Shown here piece by piece: positions 1-8,548 of a stretch of 54,104 nucleotides of DNA (positions are counted from its first letter, which is position 1; each line of letters begins with the position of its first letter). Below the pieces are notes generated by a model that did not search any database, was not told the origin of the DNA, and saw only the letters and a program-made list of their open reading frames with translations. The translations under genes and the position numbers were made by a program. The stretch is from a virus. The stretch is from IMG/VR virus record IMGVR_UViG_3300025168_000116, positions 1 to 54,104 of that record; one strand, 5' to 3'.

Positions 1-813
1 AGTTTTAACGGTACAGATGAATTTGTAGAAACAAGTAGTACGGTAGATGCTACAGGAGATAAAAGTTTTTCATTTTGGTTAAAACGAAATTCATCAACTA
101 CAAATGACGGAGCAGTAATGACATTTGTTAATACAGGTAAAACCGATGACTATATGGCTATTGGTCTATTTGGTGGTTCTGCAGCGTCGGGTGCTTTATT
201 AAATGCCGTTACGGACAATGCTGGAAGCACTGTTAAAACAAGTAGTTCAGCAATAGCAACAGATGTATGGTATCACTTTGTAGTAATTAAAAGTGCAACT
301 GCAATTACAGCGATGTATATTAATGGAGTTTCTGAAACTTTAGCCGCTGGTGGTTTTTATTATTCAACTGCTACCGCTCCTCAAAGTTACTTAGTGAGAG
401 CAGATTTTAGTGGTTCTAATTATTATGCAGAAATAAACTTATCAAATGTTGCAGTATTTAACGGAGTTTTAACTCAAGATCAAGTACTAACAATTTACAA
501 TGGTGGTGTTCCAAATGATATTTCTAGTTTATCGCCAACAGGGTGGTGGAGTTTAGCGGGTGATAGCTATTTTAATGGAAATAATTTTATATGCCCTGAT
601 TTAAGTACTAATAGCAATAATGGAACTAGTGATGGTATGGGTGGTACAGAATTAGTAGGTAATGGTCCAGGTTCTACAGGTAACGGTACAGCTACAGGTA
701 TGAATATACCAGAGAACTTACAAGGTAACGCACCTAACTCAACTAAAAATGCTTTTTCAATTAATATGGCAGCTAATGATAAAACGTCTAGTGTACCAGA
801 TATATCATCGTAA
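1..813 (+). CDS. LamG-domain receptor-binding/tail protein, C-terminal part (5' end cut by window)
   Basis: The frame is open from the first base, so this is the 3' end of a larger gene. The first residues (FNGTDEFVET) read as the opening strand of a LamG/concanavalin-like jellyroll, followed by the typical WYHFVVIKS...MYINGV core at about residues 95-110 and the closing AEINLSNVAVFNGVL segment. After the jellyroll comes a Gly/Asn/Ser-rich C-terminal stretch with a WWSLAGD motif, as seen after LamG modules in marine phage fibres. LamG domains usually bind glycans, so a role in host recognition at the virion surface is inferred. The other window end (53092 onward) encodes the N-terminal part of a similar protein. 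The two are probably one gene on a circular map, but a direct join is out of frame. Confidence 0.8.
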   Translation, partial: SFNGTDEFVETSSTVDATGDKSFSFWLKRNSSTTNDGAVMTFVNTGKTDDYMAIGLFGGSAASGALLNAVTDNAGSTVKTSSSAIATDVWYHFVVIKSATAITAMYINGVSETLAAGGFYYSTATAPQSYLVRADFSGSNYYAEINLSNVAVFNGVLTQDQVLTIYNGGVPNDISSLSPTGWWSLAGDSYFNGNNFICPDLSTNSNNGTSDGMGGTELVGNGPGSTGNGTATGMNIPENLQGNAPNSTKNAFSINMAANDKTSSVPDISS

Positions 814-821
814 AAAATTAT

Positions 822-829
822 TAACTTTG
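822..829 (+). promoter_or_regulatory. Bacteroidetes-type -7 box TAACTTTG
   Basis: The box matches TAnnTTTG and lies 13 bases before the start at 843, within the 29-base gap after the LamG gene stop. It probably starts the lysis cassette transcript. No convincing -33 element was identified by eye. Confidence 0.5.
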
Positions 830-842
830 TAAAAAAAATAAA

Positions 843-1094
843 ATGTCAACAATATATGCTGTAATTAACCTTGATGATACGAATGCAATTCTATTCAGTC
901 AAGTAAACCAATCAAGTGCGCAAACAATGCGTAGAAACTTAGCAAACACTCAAGGATTACTATCCTATCAAGTGGAACCTTCATTTATTACTAATGGATC
1001 TTTAGTTCCTGTTTCAACAATGAATCACGAAGAAGCTTTAGCTCTAATGGCTACAGCAGCTTGGACAGATCCTAACGCTGGACCTGGAGAGTAA
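843..1094 (+). CDS. Small hypothetical protein downstream of the LamG protein
   Basis: An 83-residue protein beginning MSTIYAVINLDD and ending DPNAGPGE. It has no signal peptide or membrane segment. The ATG follows an A-rich leader and a TAACTTTG box. Its position between a receptor-binding protein and the lysis genes suggests a fibre-associated or chaperone-like role, but I recognise no family. The stop overlaps the next start by one base (TAATG), so the genes are translationally coupled. Confidence 0.75.
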   Translation: MSTIYAVINLDDTNAILFSQVNQSSAQTMRRNLANTQGLLSYQVEPSFITNGSLVPVSTMNHEEALALMATAAWTDPNAGPGE

Positions 1095-1201
1095 TGTCCT
1101 ACAGAAAGAAGGTAACTACCAAGAGACCTGGGGTGCACTCTAAGAATGCGTCTAAATCTCAGGTGAAGTATAAAAAAACATATCGTGGTCAAGGCAAATG
1201 A
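1094..1201 (+). CDS. Tiny basic protein (35 aa)
   Basis: MSYRKKVTTKRPGVHSKNAS... and on to a YRGQGK end: 35 residues, very rich in Lys and Arg, no acidic residues. It starts in a TAATG overlap with the preceding stop and ends one base before the next ATG, which supports a real gene in a tight operon. It resembles the other tiny basic proteins at 49431-51492. Function unknown; nucleic-acid or capsid association is only a guess from charge. Confidence 0.55.
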   Translation: MSYRKKVTTKRPGVHSKNASKSQVKYKKTYRGQGK

Positions 1202-1202
1202 T

Positions 1203-1451
1203 ATGGAGGATGGATTATTAATAGCTTTAATATCAGCTCTAGGTGTTAAGGAAATATGGAACATAATTAAAAAAAAGATAGACATCAACGCTAAGAAAGA
1301 AGATGATCATATCGTAATGCTTACCCAAAAGATATCCAACCTAGAAATAAAAATAGACGAACTTATAAAAGAAAATATGCAGCTTAAGGTGAAGGTTGCT
1401 AAGATGGAAGAAAGAATATTGTTAACTGCAAAAAATAGAATTAAAAAATGA
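1203..1451 (+). CDS. Membrane-anchored coiled-coil protein, holin/spanin-like
   Basis: I use the ATG at 1203, directly after the upstream stop, rather than an upstream GTG at 1185. The 82-residue product has an N-terminal hydrophobic segment (LLIALISALGVKEIWNII) followed by a long charged heptad region (ISNLEIKIDELIKENMQLKV...). This layout, and its place just before a peptidoglycan hydrolase and a holin-like protein, suggest a lysis accessory protein. The gene at 50760 has the same architecture and a similar ending, so the two may be paralogues. Confidence 0.7.
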   Translation: MEDGLLIALISALGVKEIWNIIKKKIDINAKKEDDHIVMLTQKISNLEIKIDELIKENMQLKVKVAKMEERILLTAKNRIKK

Positions 1452-1915
1452 AGCTTTCAAAAAACCTAAGCTTATCTGAAATGACTAAAAGTAATACCGC
1501 TAAAAGAAAAGGTATTTCAAATCAACCTACTGAAGATCATATGGAAAATATGATAGACTTAGCTAATGTTATATTTCAGCCGATTAGAAATCATTTCGGA
1601 GTACCTATTCACATAAGCAGCGGATATAGAAGTGAAGAGCTAAATAAGGCTATTAATGGAAGTAAGTCTTCACAGCATTGTAAAGGTGAAGCTATAGATA
1701 TTGATATGGATTACAAAAGCGGTCCTTCTAATGCAGAGGTATTTAACTTCATAAAGGATAACCTTGACTTTGATCAATTGATATGGGAATTTGGTGATGT
1801 AAACAACCCAAGTTGGGTACACGTTAGTTACGACACTGACTTTGGACAAAGAAAACAAATACTAGTGGCTTATAAAAATAGTAAGGGTAAAACTAAATAC
1901 AAATCTTATGAGTGA
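1448..1915 (+). CDS. M15-family D,D-/L,D-carboxypeptidase-type endolysin
   Basis: A 155-residue zinc peptidase of the Peptidase_M15_3 type that would cut peptidoglycan stem peptides during lysis. The zinc site is visible: H77 and D84 in SSQHCKGEAIDID, and H125 in WVHVS, with an acidic catalytic candidate at E114 (LIWEFGD). The ISSGYRSEELNKAI segment before it is also typical. There is no signal peptide, so a holin would have to let it out; a holin-like gene follows. The ATG overlaps the previous stop (ATGA). Length is normal for single-domain phage M15 enzymes. Confidence 0.92.
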   Translation: MKLSKNLSLSEMTKSNTAKRKGISNQPTEDHMENMIDLANVIFQPIRNHFGVPIHISSGYRSEELNKAINGSKSSQHCKGEAIDIDMDYKSGPSNAEVFNFIKDNLDFDQLIWEFGDVNNPSWVHVSYDTDFGQRKQILVAYKNSKGKTKYKSYE

Positions 1916-2363
1916 AAAAAAGAAATTTAAAGACACTAAGATTGGTAAGTTTTTAAAAAATAAAGCACCTAACATTTTAGATATAGTTGGAGATATTTTA
2001 CCTGACAAAGGTGCGTTAGGCATTGTAAAAAATTTAATTGACAAAGATGACTCTATAGACCCTGAGACAAAAAAAATGCTTCACGATCAGTTAATTGAAT
2101 CATACAAGACTGAAGTAGCTGATAGAGATTCTGCTAGAAAAAGAGAGGTTGAAATAGCTAAGGTTAAAAAGTTTGACTTTATGTTTAATCTAACAGGTTT
2201 AGTTGGGTTAGGTACTTTTGTGTTTTTAGTGTACGCCATAGTTTATATTAATATACCAGAACACAATGAAAAAACATTCTATACTTTAATCGGTCTTTGT
2301 GAGGGTATAACTTTGAGTATCTTTAGTTTTTATTTTGGCTCATCAATGAGAAAAGATAATTAA
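1908..2363 (+). CDS. Holin-like membrane protein (3TM-holin type)
   Basis: A 151-residue protein with a charged N-terminal half (about 1-88) and two predicted membrane helices at roughly 92-115 and 123-144, ending in a short charged tail. The order of a soluble amphipathic N-terminus followed by late hydrophobic helices resembles the Holin_3TMs family found in gene-transfer agents and phages. It starts 8 bases inside the M15 peptidase gene, which strongly links it to lysis. It would form the inner-membrane lesion that releases the endolysin. Confidence 0.75.
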   Translation: MSEKKKFKDTKIGKFLKNKAPNILDIVGDILPDKGALGIVKNLIDKDDSIDPETKKMLHDQLIESYKTEVADRDSARKREVEIAKVKKFDFMFNLTGLVGLGTFVFLVYAIVYINIPEHNEKTFYTLIGLCEGITLSIFSFYFGSSMRKDN

Positions 2364-2364
2364 G

Positions 2365-2517
2365 ATGGAGAAAGAGATAGAAGAATTAAAGTTACAACTT
2401 ACTGGAGATATGTTTAAAGACATGGATATTAAAGATAAAATACACAACCTTGAAATGAAGTTAAAAGGTGTTAAACCAGAAGATTCTCATTTTGACTGTA
2501 TAGGCTGTGGTTCCTGA
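2365..2517 (+). CDS. Small protein with C-terminal CxxC
   Basis: A 50-residue, mostly helical charged protein (MEKEIEELKLQL...) ending in DCIGCGS, a CxxC pair that could bind metal or form a disulfide. It begins one base after the holin-like gene stop and is followed by a promoter. Family not recognised. Confidence 0.6.
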   Translation: MEKEIEELKLQLTGDMFKDMDIKDKIHNLEMKLKGVKPEDSHFDCIGCGS

Positions 2518-2527
2518 AAAAAATAAC

Positions 2528-2535
2528 TATATTTG
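2528..2535 (+). promoter_or_regulatory. -7 box TATATTTG before the packaging operon
   Basis: TATATTTG lies 21 bases before the ATG at 2557 and is followed by the leader TTAATTAAATCAAATCAA, an AT-rich, Shine-Dalgarno-free leader also seen before 8549 and 11198. It likely drives genes 2557-8495. Confidence 0.6.
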
Positions 2536-2556
2536 TAGTTAATTAAATCAAATCAA

Positions 2557-2793
2557 ATGGATAAAATGAAAAAAGAAGAAGCGGAGATGCTTAAATCTTT
2601 GCAGTCTAGGTTGTTCAACGCTAGGTTAGATATCGGAGACATAGAAGTAGCTATTGCTAGACTACACAAAAGAAAAGAAGTTTTAGTGGATGAAGTAGAG
2701 AATGTTTCAACAGAACTACAGAATACACAAAACAAAATGACTAAAAAGTACGGGGACAAGAAAGTAAATCTTGAGACTGGCGAATTGTCATGA
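2557..2793 (+). CDS. Small coiled-coil protein
   Basis: A 78-residue protein, almost entirely predicted helix with heptad-like spacing (AEMLKSLQSRLFNARLDIGD, then HKRKEVLVDEVENVSTEL). It is the first gene after the TATATTTG promoter and overlaps the next gene by 4 bases (ATGA). Its place at the head of the terminase/portal operon would fit a packaging or assembly accessory protein; no family recognised. Confidence 0.75.
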   Translation: MDKMKKEEAEMLKSLQSRLFNARLDIGDIEVAIARLHKRKEVLVDEVENVSTELQNTQNKMTKKYGDKKVNLETGELS

Positions 2794-3011
2794 TAATAAG
2801 AAAAATATCTGTAGGAGCTGACTATAAGTCAAGCTCAATGCACTATTTAGTAGGTCAGTCTATATTAGGAGGAGCTTACAAAATACACCATATTAGAATG
2901 GAGGCAGATGGAGCCTACAAAATATGGATAGACAATGGTGCTGAGGTTTTTTTATGGAAAGAGTTTGGTAAGAATATGCCAGTTTCTATAGAGTATCTTG
3001 TAGATTTTTAA
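2790..3011 (+). CDS. Hypothetical protein upstream of the terminase genes
   Basis: A 73-residue protein with alternating beta-type segments (AYKIHHIRMEADGAYKIWID...EVFLWKEF) and no membrane segment. It is coupled to the previous gene by an ATGA overlap and ends one base before the next start. Function not recognised; the small beta-rich fold could be a barrel. Confidence 0.75.
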   Translation: MIIRKISVGADYKSSSMHYLVGQSILGGAYKIHHIRMEADGAYKIWIDNGAEVFLWKEFGKNMPVSIEYLVDF

Positions 3012-3012
3012 A

Positions 3013-3588
3013 ATGAGATCTCCTTTTCATTTCTTAATTAAACCAATGGGCGGTACTAGGTATAAACACACCAAGGAAATAGGTGGTGTAGATGTTATAG
3101 TTAGTTCTTCTCAGGAAGACCATACTGCTACAAATAGGTATGCTATGGTAGTAGAAACTCCTATTGTTTATAAAGGAGATATAAAAAAGGGAGATATACT
3201 AATTGTTCATCACAATGTATTTAGAAAGTATTATGACATGAAGGGTAGAGAAAAGAGTGGTCCTTCTTTTTTTATGGATGATTTATATATTATAGATAGG
3301 GATCAATACTTCTTATATAAAGATCCTGAAGATAACAATTGGATAGCTCCAGACCCTTATTGTTTCGTAGAGCCAATTATAAAAGAAGAATCTACCTTAG
3401 TCAACAATGAAGTATATAAAAACTTATTGGGAAAAATTAAGTATATTAATAAAGAATTAACATCCAAAGGTTTGAGTGTGGGAGATATAATTAGCTTTCA
3501 ACCAGAAAGTGAGTATGAGTTTGATGTAGATGGAGATAAACTTTACAGGATGTTTACTAAAAACATCTGCATATCTTATGACAACTAA
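3013..3588 (+). CDS. Tandem GroES-like beta-barrel protein (proposed)
   Basis: A 191-residue protein whose two halves both look like Cpn10/GroES barrels. The first has the order FLIKP - loop - AMVVETP - IKKGDILIVHHNVF - DDLYIIDRDQYFLYK. The second has FVEPI - loop - LLGKIKYI - LSVGDIISFQPESEYEF - DGDKLYRMFTKNICISY. The GD(I/V) turn followed by a D/E-G-x-x-(Y/L) strand and a closing acid-plus-hydrophobic strand is the GroES pattern. This is an inference from motif order, not an identity match. The phage encodes a separate GroEL/GroES pair at 47587-49405, so a link to capsid folding is plausible. It lies directly upstream of the terminase genes. Confidence 0.6.
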   Translation: MRSPFHFLIKPMGGTRYKHTKEIGGVDVIVSSSQEDHTATNRYAMVVETPIVYKGDIKKGDILIVHHNVFRKYYDMKGREKSGPSFFMDDLYIIDRDQYFLYKDPEDNNWIAPDPYCFVEPIIKEESTLVNNEVYKNLLGKIKYINKELTSKGLSVGDIISFQPESEYEFDVDGDKLYRMFTKNICISYDN

Positions 3589-3856
3589 ACAGATTAAGGA
3601 AGATATTATTAAGGCTGGTGAAATGGCTGTTAAGCAACTGGTAAAAGTTGCTAAAGAAGAAATAATAAAACCTGATCCAGAGGATGAGTTAGCAGCAGAC
3701 AGATTAAAAAACGCAGCAGCCACTAAGAAACTAGCTATATTTGATGCGTTTGAAATACTAAATAGAATAGAAGCAGAAAGAGCTATGCTTGAAGAGGAGC
3801 CTGAGAAAGAAGGTAAGAACAAATCATTTGGTTTTGCAGAAAGAAGATCAAAATAG
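3578..3856 (+). CDS. Candidate small terminase subunit
   Basis: I use the internal ATG at 3578, which overlaps the end of the preceding gene, giving 92 residues (MTTKQIKEDIIKAGEMAVKQ...). The product is helical and highly charged, with a C-terminal acidic/basic tail. It sits immediately before the large terminase and overlaps it by about 68 bases in another frame. Position, size and helical character suggest the DNA-recognition subunit of the packaging motor, but I see no clear helix-turn-helix, so the assignment is positional. Confidence 0.5.
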   Translation: MTTKQIKEDIIKAGEMAVKQLVKVAKEEIIKPDPEDELAADRLKNAAATKKLAIFDAFEILNRIEAERAMLEEEPEKEGKNKSFGFAERRSK

Positions 3857-6065
3857 TTTATATAAAGTTTTAGACAAACCGATTCCTAAGTCGGTAATGT
3901 CATCTAAAAATAGAGCTAAGACTTGGCACTATGGTTATCACGAAAAATACGATTTAGTAGTTATATCTAATGATGGAACATTAGGAGAAGTTTATGAAAT
4001 AAATGGAGTTAAGATTGGTTTACCTAAACAATGGGATAAGATAGATAAGGGTAATAATAAATGGCAACCAAAAGAGTATCCTAAGGATCTAAAGAAAATA
4101 AAAACAGTATTTGACTGGAGCAGAAGAAATAGTGATTTCAAGAATAAGTGGGTAGGTTTTATAGAGAATCAATTTGATATAAGAGAACAAGGTTATTGGT
4201 TTACAAATAATAATAAGCCTACTTATATAACAGGATCTCATTACATGTATTTACAATGGACTAAAATTGATATCGGACTACCTGATTTTAGAGAAGCAAA
4301 TAGAATATTTTTTATTTATTGGGAAGCCTGCAAGGCTGATAAGAGGTGTTTTGGAATGTGCTACCTAAAGAACAGACGTTCTGGGTTTTCGTTTATGAGC
4401 TCTTCCGAAACAGTTAATCAAGCTACCATATCAAGAGATGCTAGACTAGGTATATTATCTAAGACTGGTTCTGATGCAAAGAAAATGTTTACTGATAAGG
4501 TGGTTCCTATATCTAATCACTACCCTTTCTTTTTTAAGCCTATTCAGGACGGTATGGATAAACCAAAAACTGAGTTAGCTTATAGAGTTCCAGCTAGCAA
4601 GATTACTAAAAAGAACATGTATGAAGAGGACAATGATGATGTAGATGGGCTTGACACTACAATTGATTGGAAGAATACAGATGACAACTCTTATGATGGA
4701 GAAAAACTATTGTTGTTAGTTAGTGATGAATCGGGAAAATGGTTAAGACCAAATAACATATTAAATAACTGGAGGGTAACTAAAACATGTTTAAGATTAG
4801 GTAGTAAAGTAGTAGGTAAATGTATGATGGGATCTACCTGTAACGCCTTAAATAAAGGAGGTGGAAATTTTAAAAAATTATATGAAGATTCTGATCCGTT
4901 TGAAAGAAATGCTAATGGTCAAACTAGAAGTGGTTTATACTCTCTCTTTATTCCTATGGAGTGGAACTTTGAAGGGTACATAGATGAATTTGGTATGCCT
5001 GTATTTGACACTCCTAAAAAACCAAGGGTGGGAGTAGATGGAGAATATATATCTACAGGTGTTATTAACTACTGGCAGAATGAGGTATCATCATTAAAAT
5101 CTGATAACGATGCTCTTAATGAATTTTACAGACAGTTCCCTAGAACAGAAAGCCACGCATTTAGAGATGAAAGTAAATCGTCTATATTTAACTTAACAAA
5201 ACTATACCAACAAATAGATTATAATGAATCTTTAATAAAAGATAGGGTTTTAACTAAAGGTGGTTTTCATTGGAAAGACGGAATAAAAGATAGTAAGGTT
5301 ATATGGACACCTAATAATACTGGTAGGTTTTTATTGTCTTGGATACCAAAAAGTAATTTACAAAACAATGTAATAAGCAAAAATGGTAAGTATTTTCCTG
5401 GTAATGAGCACATTGGCAGCTTAGGCTGTGATCCATACGATATATCTGCAACTGTTATGGGTAGGGGTTCTAATGGATCTCTACATGGTATGACTAAGTT
5501 TAATATGGATGATGCTCCTAGTAATGAGTTCTTTTTAGAATATGTAGCTAGACCACAAACAGCAGAGATATTTTTTGAGGATGTATTGATGGCTTGTGTA
5601 TTTTACGGAATGCCAGTGCTAGTGGAGAATAACAAAGCTAGGTTGTTATATCATTTTAAAAACAGAGGATATAGAGCATTCTCTATGAATAGACCAGACA
5701 AGCACAAGAATAAACTTTCTGGTTCAGAAAAAGAATTAGGTGGTATACCTAACTCATCAGAAGATGTTAAACAAGCACATGCTGCCGCTATAGAAGCATA
5801 TATAGAAAAAAATGTAGGAATGGATTTAGAGGGTACTTATAGAGATCCAGACGAAATGGGATCTATGTATTTTACTAGAACATTAATGGATTGGGCTAGG
5901 TTCGATATTAACAATAGAACTAAGTTTGATGCCTCTATTAGTTCGGGTTTAGCTATAATGGCTAATCAAAAGCATTTATACAATCCAGTTGTCAAAGAGT
6001 CGAAAATTTCTATTAACTTTGCAAGATATAGTAATAAGGGTAGTATAAGCCAAATTATAAAATAA
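3789..6065 (+). CDS. terL: Terminase large subunit (packaging ATPase-nuclease)
   Basis: This protein drives DNA into the prohead and cuts the concatemer. With the TTG at 3789 it is 758 residues. An ATPase P-loop variant KNRRSGFS is at about 194-201, the Walker B-like LLLLVSDES has D313-E314, and the RNase H-like nuclease domain begins near LGCDPYD with D548. The next in-frame ATG is at 3897, but the residues before it (LYKVLDKPIPKSV) look like conserved TerL N-terminus, so a non-ATG start within the upstream gene is preferred. The gene ends right at the portal start (TAAATG). Length is at the high end for TerL, because of an extended N-terminal region. Confidence 0.9.
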   Translation: MKRSLRKKVRTNHLVLQKEDQNSLYKVLDKPIPKSVMSSKNRAKTWHYGYHEKYDLVVISNDGTLGEVYEINGVKIGLPKQWDKIDKGNNKWQPKEYPKDLKKIKTVFDWSRRNSDFKNKWVGFIENQFDIREQGYWFTNNNKPTYITGSHYMYLQWTKIDIGLPDFREANRIFFIYWEACKADKRCFGMCYLKNRRSGFSFMSSSETVNQATISRDARLGILSKTGSDAKKMFTDKVVPISNHYPFFFKPIQDGMDKPKTELAYRVPASKITKKNMYEEDNDDVDGLDTTIDWKNTDDNSYDGEKLLLLVSDESGKWLRPNNILNNWRVTKTCLRLGSKVVGKCMMGSTCNALNKGGGNFKKLYEDSDPFERNANGQTRSGLYSLFIPMEWNFEGYIDEFGMPVFDTPKKPRVGVDGEYISTGVINYWQNEVSSLKSDNDALNEFYRQFPRTESHAFRDESKSSIFNLTKLYQQIDYNESLIKDRVLTKGGFHWKDGIKDSKVIWTPNNTGRFLLSWIPKSNLQNNVISKNGKYFPGNEHIGSLGCDPYDISATVMGRGSNGSLHGMTKFNMDDAPSNEFFLEYVARPQTAEIFFEDVLMACVFYGMPVLVENNKARLLYHFKNRGYRAFSMNRPDKHKNKLSGSEKELGGIPNSSEDVKQAHAAAIEAYIEKNVGMDLEGTYRDPDEMGSMYFTRTLMDWARFDINNRTKFDASISSGLAIMANQKHLYNPVVKESKISINFARYSNKGSISQIIK

Positions 6066-8495
6066 ATGAAGGAGCCTAATGTATTAATAAACCCTGTAAC
6101 TTTTCCTAATCAACTAGCGACAGATAGTCAGAAAGCAACAGAGGAATATGGTTTACAGGTAGGTCATTCTATTCAATATGAATGGTTTAAAAGAACTGGT
6201 AACACATGTAGATATTACAACCAGTGGATAGAGTTTCATAAATTAAGACTATATGCTAGAGGAGAGCAATCTGTAGATAAATACAAATCAGAGCTTGCTA
6301 TAGATGGAGATCTTTCCTACTTAAACTTAGACTGGACTCCAGTTCCAATAATCCCAAAGTTTGTTGATATAGTAGTTAACGGAATGTCTAATAGATTATT
6401 TACTGTTCAGGCATACGCTCAAGATGCTTTAGCTTCTGATCAAAGAATGCAATACCAGCAGATGATAGAGTCTGATATGGTTGCTAAAGACTTTTTAAAT
6501 CAATCAAAAGAATTATACGGTATTGATGCTTTCAATACTAGTGCTGAAGATTTACCAGCGGATGATCAAGAACTGCAACTTCACATGCAGTTGGAATACA
6601 AACCTGGTATAGAGATAGCAGAAGAAGAAGCTATTAATACCATACTGGAAGAGAATCATTTTTACGATGTAAGAAAAAGAGTAGACTACGATATTTGTAC
6701 TATTGGTATGGGTTGGTTAAAACATGAGTTCTTAGCTAATGCTGGAATTAAAGTAAGCTATGTAGATCCAGCAAACTTAGTGTATAGTTATAGTGAGAGT
6801 CCAACATTTGATGATTGTTTTTATTATGGAGAAGTTAAAAGAGTTGCTATAACAGAATTATTAAAAATAAACCCAGACCTAACTAAAGAAGATTTAGAAG
6901 AGATATCACAATTAAGTTCTAGTTGGTATGGACATTATGGTATATTAAACCCATATAGAGATAGTTTATTTGAAAAAGATGTAGTTTGTTTATTATATTT
7001 TAATTATAAGACAGACAAGAAGTTTGTATACAAGAAAAAGTATATGGACAATGGGGGAGAGAAGGTGATAAGAAAAGATGATTCTTTTAATCCACCACCA
7101 CAAGCAGAAGAAAGATTTGAAAAAATAGAAAAAAGAATAGACGTTTGGTATGAAGGTGTTATGGTACTGGGTAGTAATAAACTACTTAAATGGGATCTGG
7201 CTAAAAACATGGTTAGACCTAAATCAGCATCTCAGTATGCTACCCCAAATTACATTGGCGTTGCTCCTAGAATGTACAAAGGAGTGGTTGAATCTTTAGT
7301 TAGACGTATGACTACGTTTGCTGATTTGATTCAAATGACTCACTTAAAACTACAGCAAGTAATCTCAAGAATAGTTCCTGATGGTGTATATATTGATGCA
7401 GATGGTTTAAATGAAGTAGATTTAGGTACAGGTGCTGCATACAATCCAGAGGACGCTTTAAGGTTATACTTCCAAACTGGTAGTGTTATTGGTAGAAGTT
7501 TTACTCAAGATGGCGAGTACAATCATGGTAAGGTTCCTATTCAAGAACTATCAAGTAACTCAGGACAATCTAAGATTGCTAGTTTAATAGGTACGTATAA
7601 TCATTATCTTAGTATGATAAGAGATGTGACAGGCTTAAATGAAGCTAGAGATGCTTCATCTCCTGATCCAAACTCTTTAGTAGGTTTACAAAAGTTAGCT
7701 GCTTTAAATTCTAATACAGCTACAAGACATATATTAGATGGTAGTTTATATATAACTAGAAGATTAGCAGAGGCGTTATCCTGTAGAGTTTCTGATGTAT
7801 TAGAGTATTCAGCAACTAGAGAGGAGTTTGTAAACCAAATTGGTAAATACAATGTAAATACATTAGAGGATATAAAAGACTTATACTTGCACGACTTTGG
7901 TATTTTTATTGAAGTATCTCCAGATGAAGAAGAAAAAGCTCAGTTAGAGGCTAATATACAAGTAGCGTTAAGTAGAGATCAGATTACACTAGAGGATGCA
8001 ATTGACATAAGACAGATTAAGAATATTAAGATGGCTAATCAATTGTTGAAAGTTAAGAGAAAGAATAAAGAGAAAAAAGATGTAGAGAGAGAGAATGAGA
8101 AGATGCAGATGCAGGCTCAAATAAATGCTCAGTCATCACAAGCTTCGGCACAATCTAAAATGCAAGTAACTCAAGCTGAAATGCAGTCTAAAGTACAGAT
8201 AAAGCAAGCAGAGGTTGCTTTTGAAATAGAGAAGATGAACGCAGAGGCTGCTCTTAAGAAAGAGCTTATGCAGGTTGAGTTTGAAATGCAAATGCAATTA
8301 AAAGGTGTAGAATCTCAAGCTGTAGTAAAGAGAGAAGAAAACAAAGAGGCTGCAAAAGATAATAGAGTTTCTATTCAAAACACACAACAATCTAAACTAA
8401 TACAACAAAGAAAGGATAATTTACCTCCTATTAATTTCGAGTCTAATGAAGATTCCTTAGATGGATTTGATTTAGCAGAATTTGAGCCAAGGTAA
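6066..8495 (+). CDS. Portal protein
   Basis: An 809-residue protein directly after TerL. The N-terminal 600 residues show portal features: a conserved VPIIPKFVDIVVNGMSNRL stretch near 95, an acidic linker, a central MYKGVVESLVRRMTTFADLI segment around 405, and a long helix with a DVTGLNEARDASSPDP loop near 530. The last 200 residues are a Gln/Lys/Glu-rich coiled coil, reminiscent of the long helical barrel of podovirus portals. It would form the ring at the capsid vertex through which DNA passes. The start abuts the TerL stop. Confidence 0.88.
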   Translation: MKEPNVLINPVTFPNQLATDSQKATEEYGLQVGHSIQYEWFKRTGNTCRYYNQWIEFHKLRLYARGEQSVDKYKSELAIDGDLSYLNLDWTPVPIIPKFVDIVVNGMSNRLFTVQAYAQDALASDQRMQYQQMIESDMVAKDFLNQSKELYGIDAFNTSAEDLPADDQELQLHMQLEYKPGIEIAEEEAINTILEENHFYDVRKRVDYDICTIGMGWLKHEFLANAGIKVSYVDPANLVYSYSESPTFDDCFYYGEVKRVAITELLKINPDLTKEDLEEISQLSSSWYGHYGILNPYRDSLFEKDVVCLLYFNYKTDKKFVYKKKYMDNGGEKVIRKDDSFNPPPQAEERFEKIEKRIDVWYEGVMVLGSNKLLKWDLAKNMVRPKSASQYATPNYIGVAPRMYKGVVESLVRRMTTFADLIQMTHLKLQQVISRIVPDGVYIDADGLNEVDLGTGAAYNPEDALRLYFQTGSVIGRSFTQDGEYNHGKVPIQELSSNSGQSKIASLIGTYNHYLSMIRDVTGLNEARDASSPDPNSLVGLQKLAALNSNTATRHILDGSLYITRRLAEALSCRVSDVLEYSATREEFVNQIGKYNVNTLEDIKDLYLHDFGIFIEVSPDEEEKAQLEANIQVALSRDQITLEDAIDIRQIKNIKMANQLLKVKRKNKEKKDVERENEKMQMQAQINAQSSQASAQSKMQVTQAEMQSKVQIKQAEVAFEIEKMNAEAALKKELMQVEFEMQMQLKGVESQAVVKREENKEAAKDNRVSIQNTQQSKLIQQRKDNLPPINFESNEDSLDGFDLAEFEPR

Positions 8496-8515
8496 TTATA
8501 TTTAAAAAAAATCCT

Positions 8516-8523
8516 TAATTTTG
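8516..8523 (+). promoter_or_regulatory. -7 box TAATTTTG before scaffold/capsid genes
   Basis: It lies 25 bases before the ATG at 8549, in the only gap between portal and scaffold, and is followed by the leader TTAATTAATTAAATCAAATA. It probably gives separate, stronger transcription of scaffold and capsid. Confidence 0.55.
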
Positions 8524-8548
8524 TACTTAATTAATTAAATCAAATAAA

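Noticed and set aside
1185-1202. GTG start for the coiled-coil gene
   Set aside because: It would overlap the 35-residue gene; the ATG at 1203 directly follows that gene's stop.
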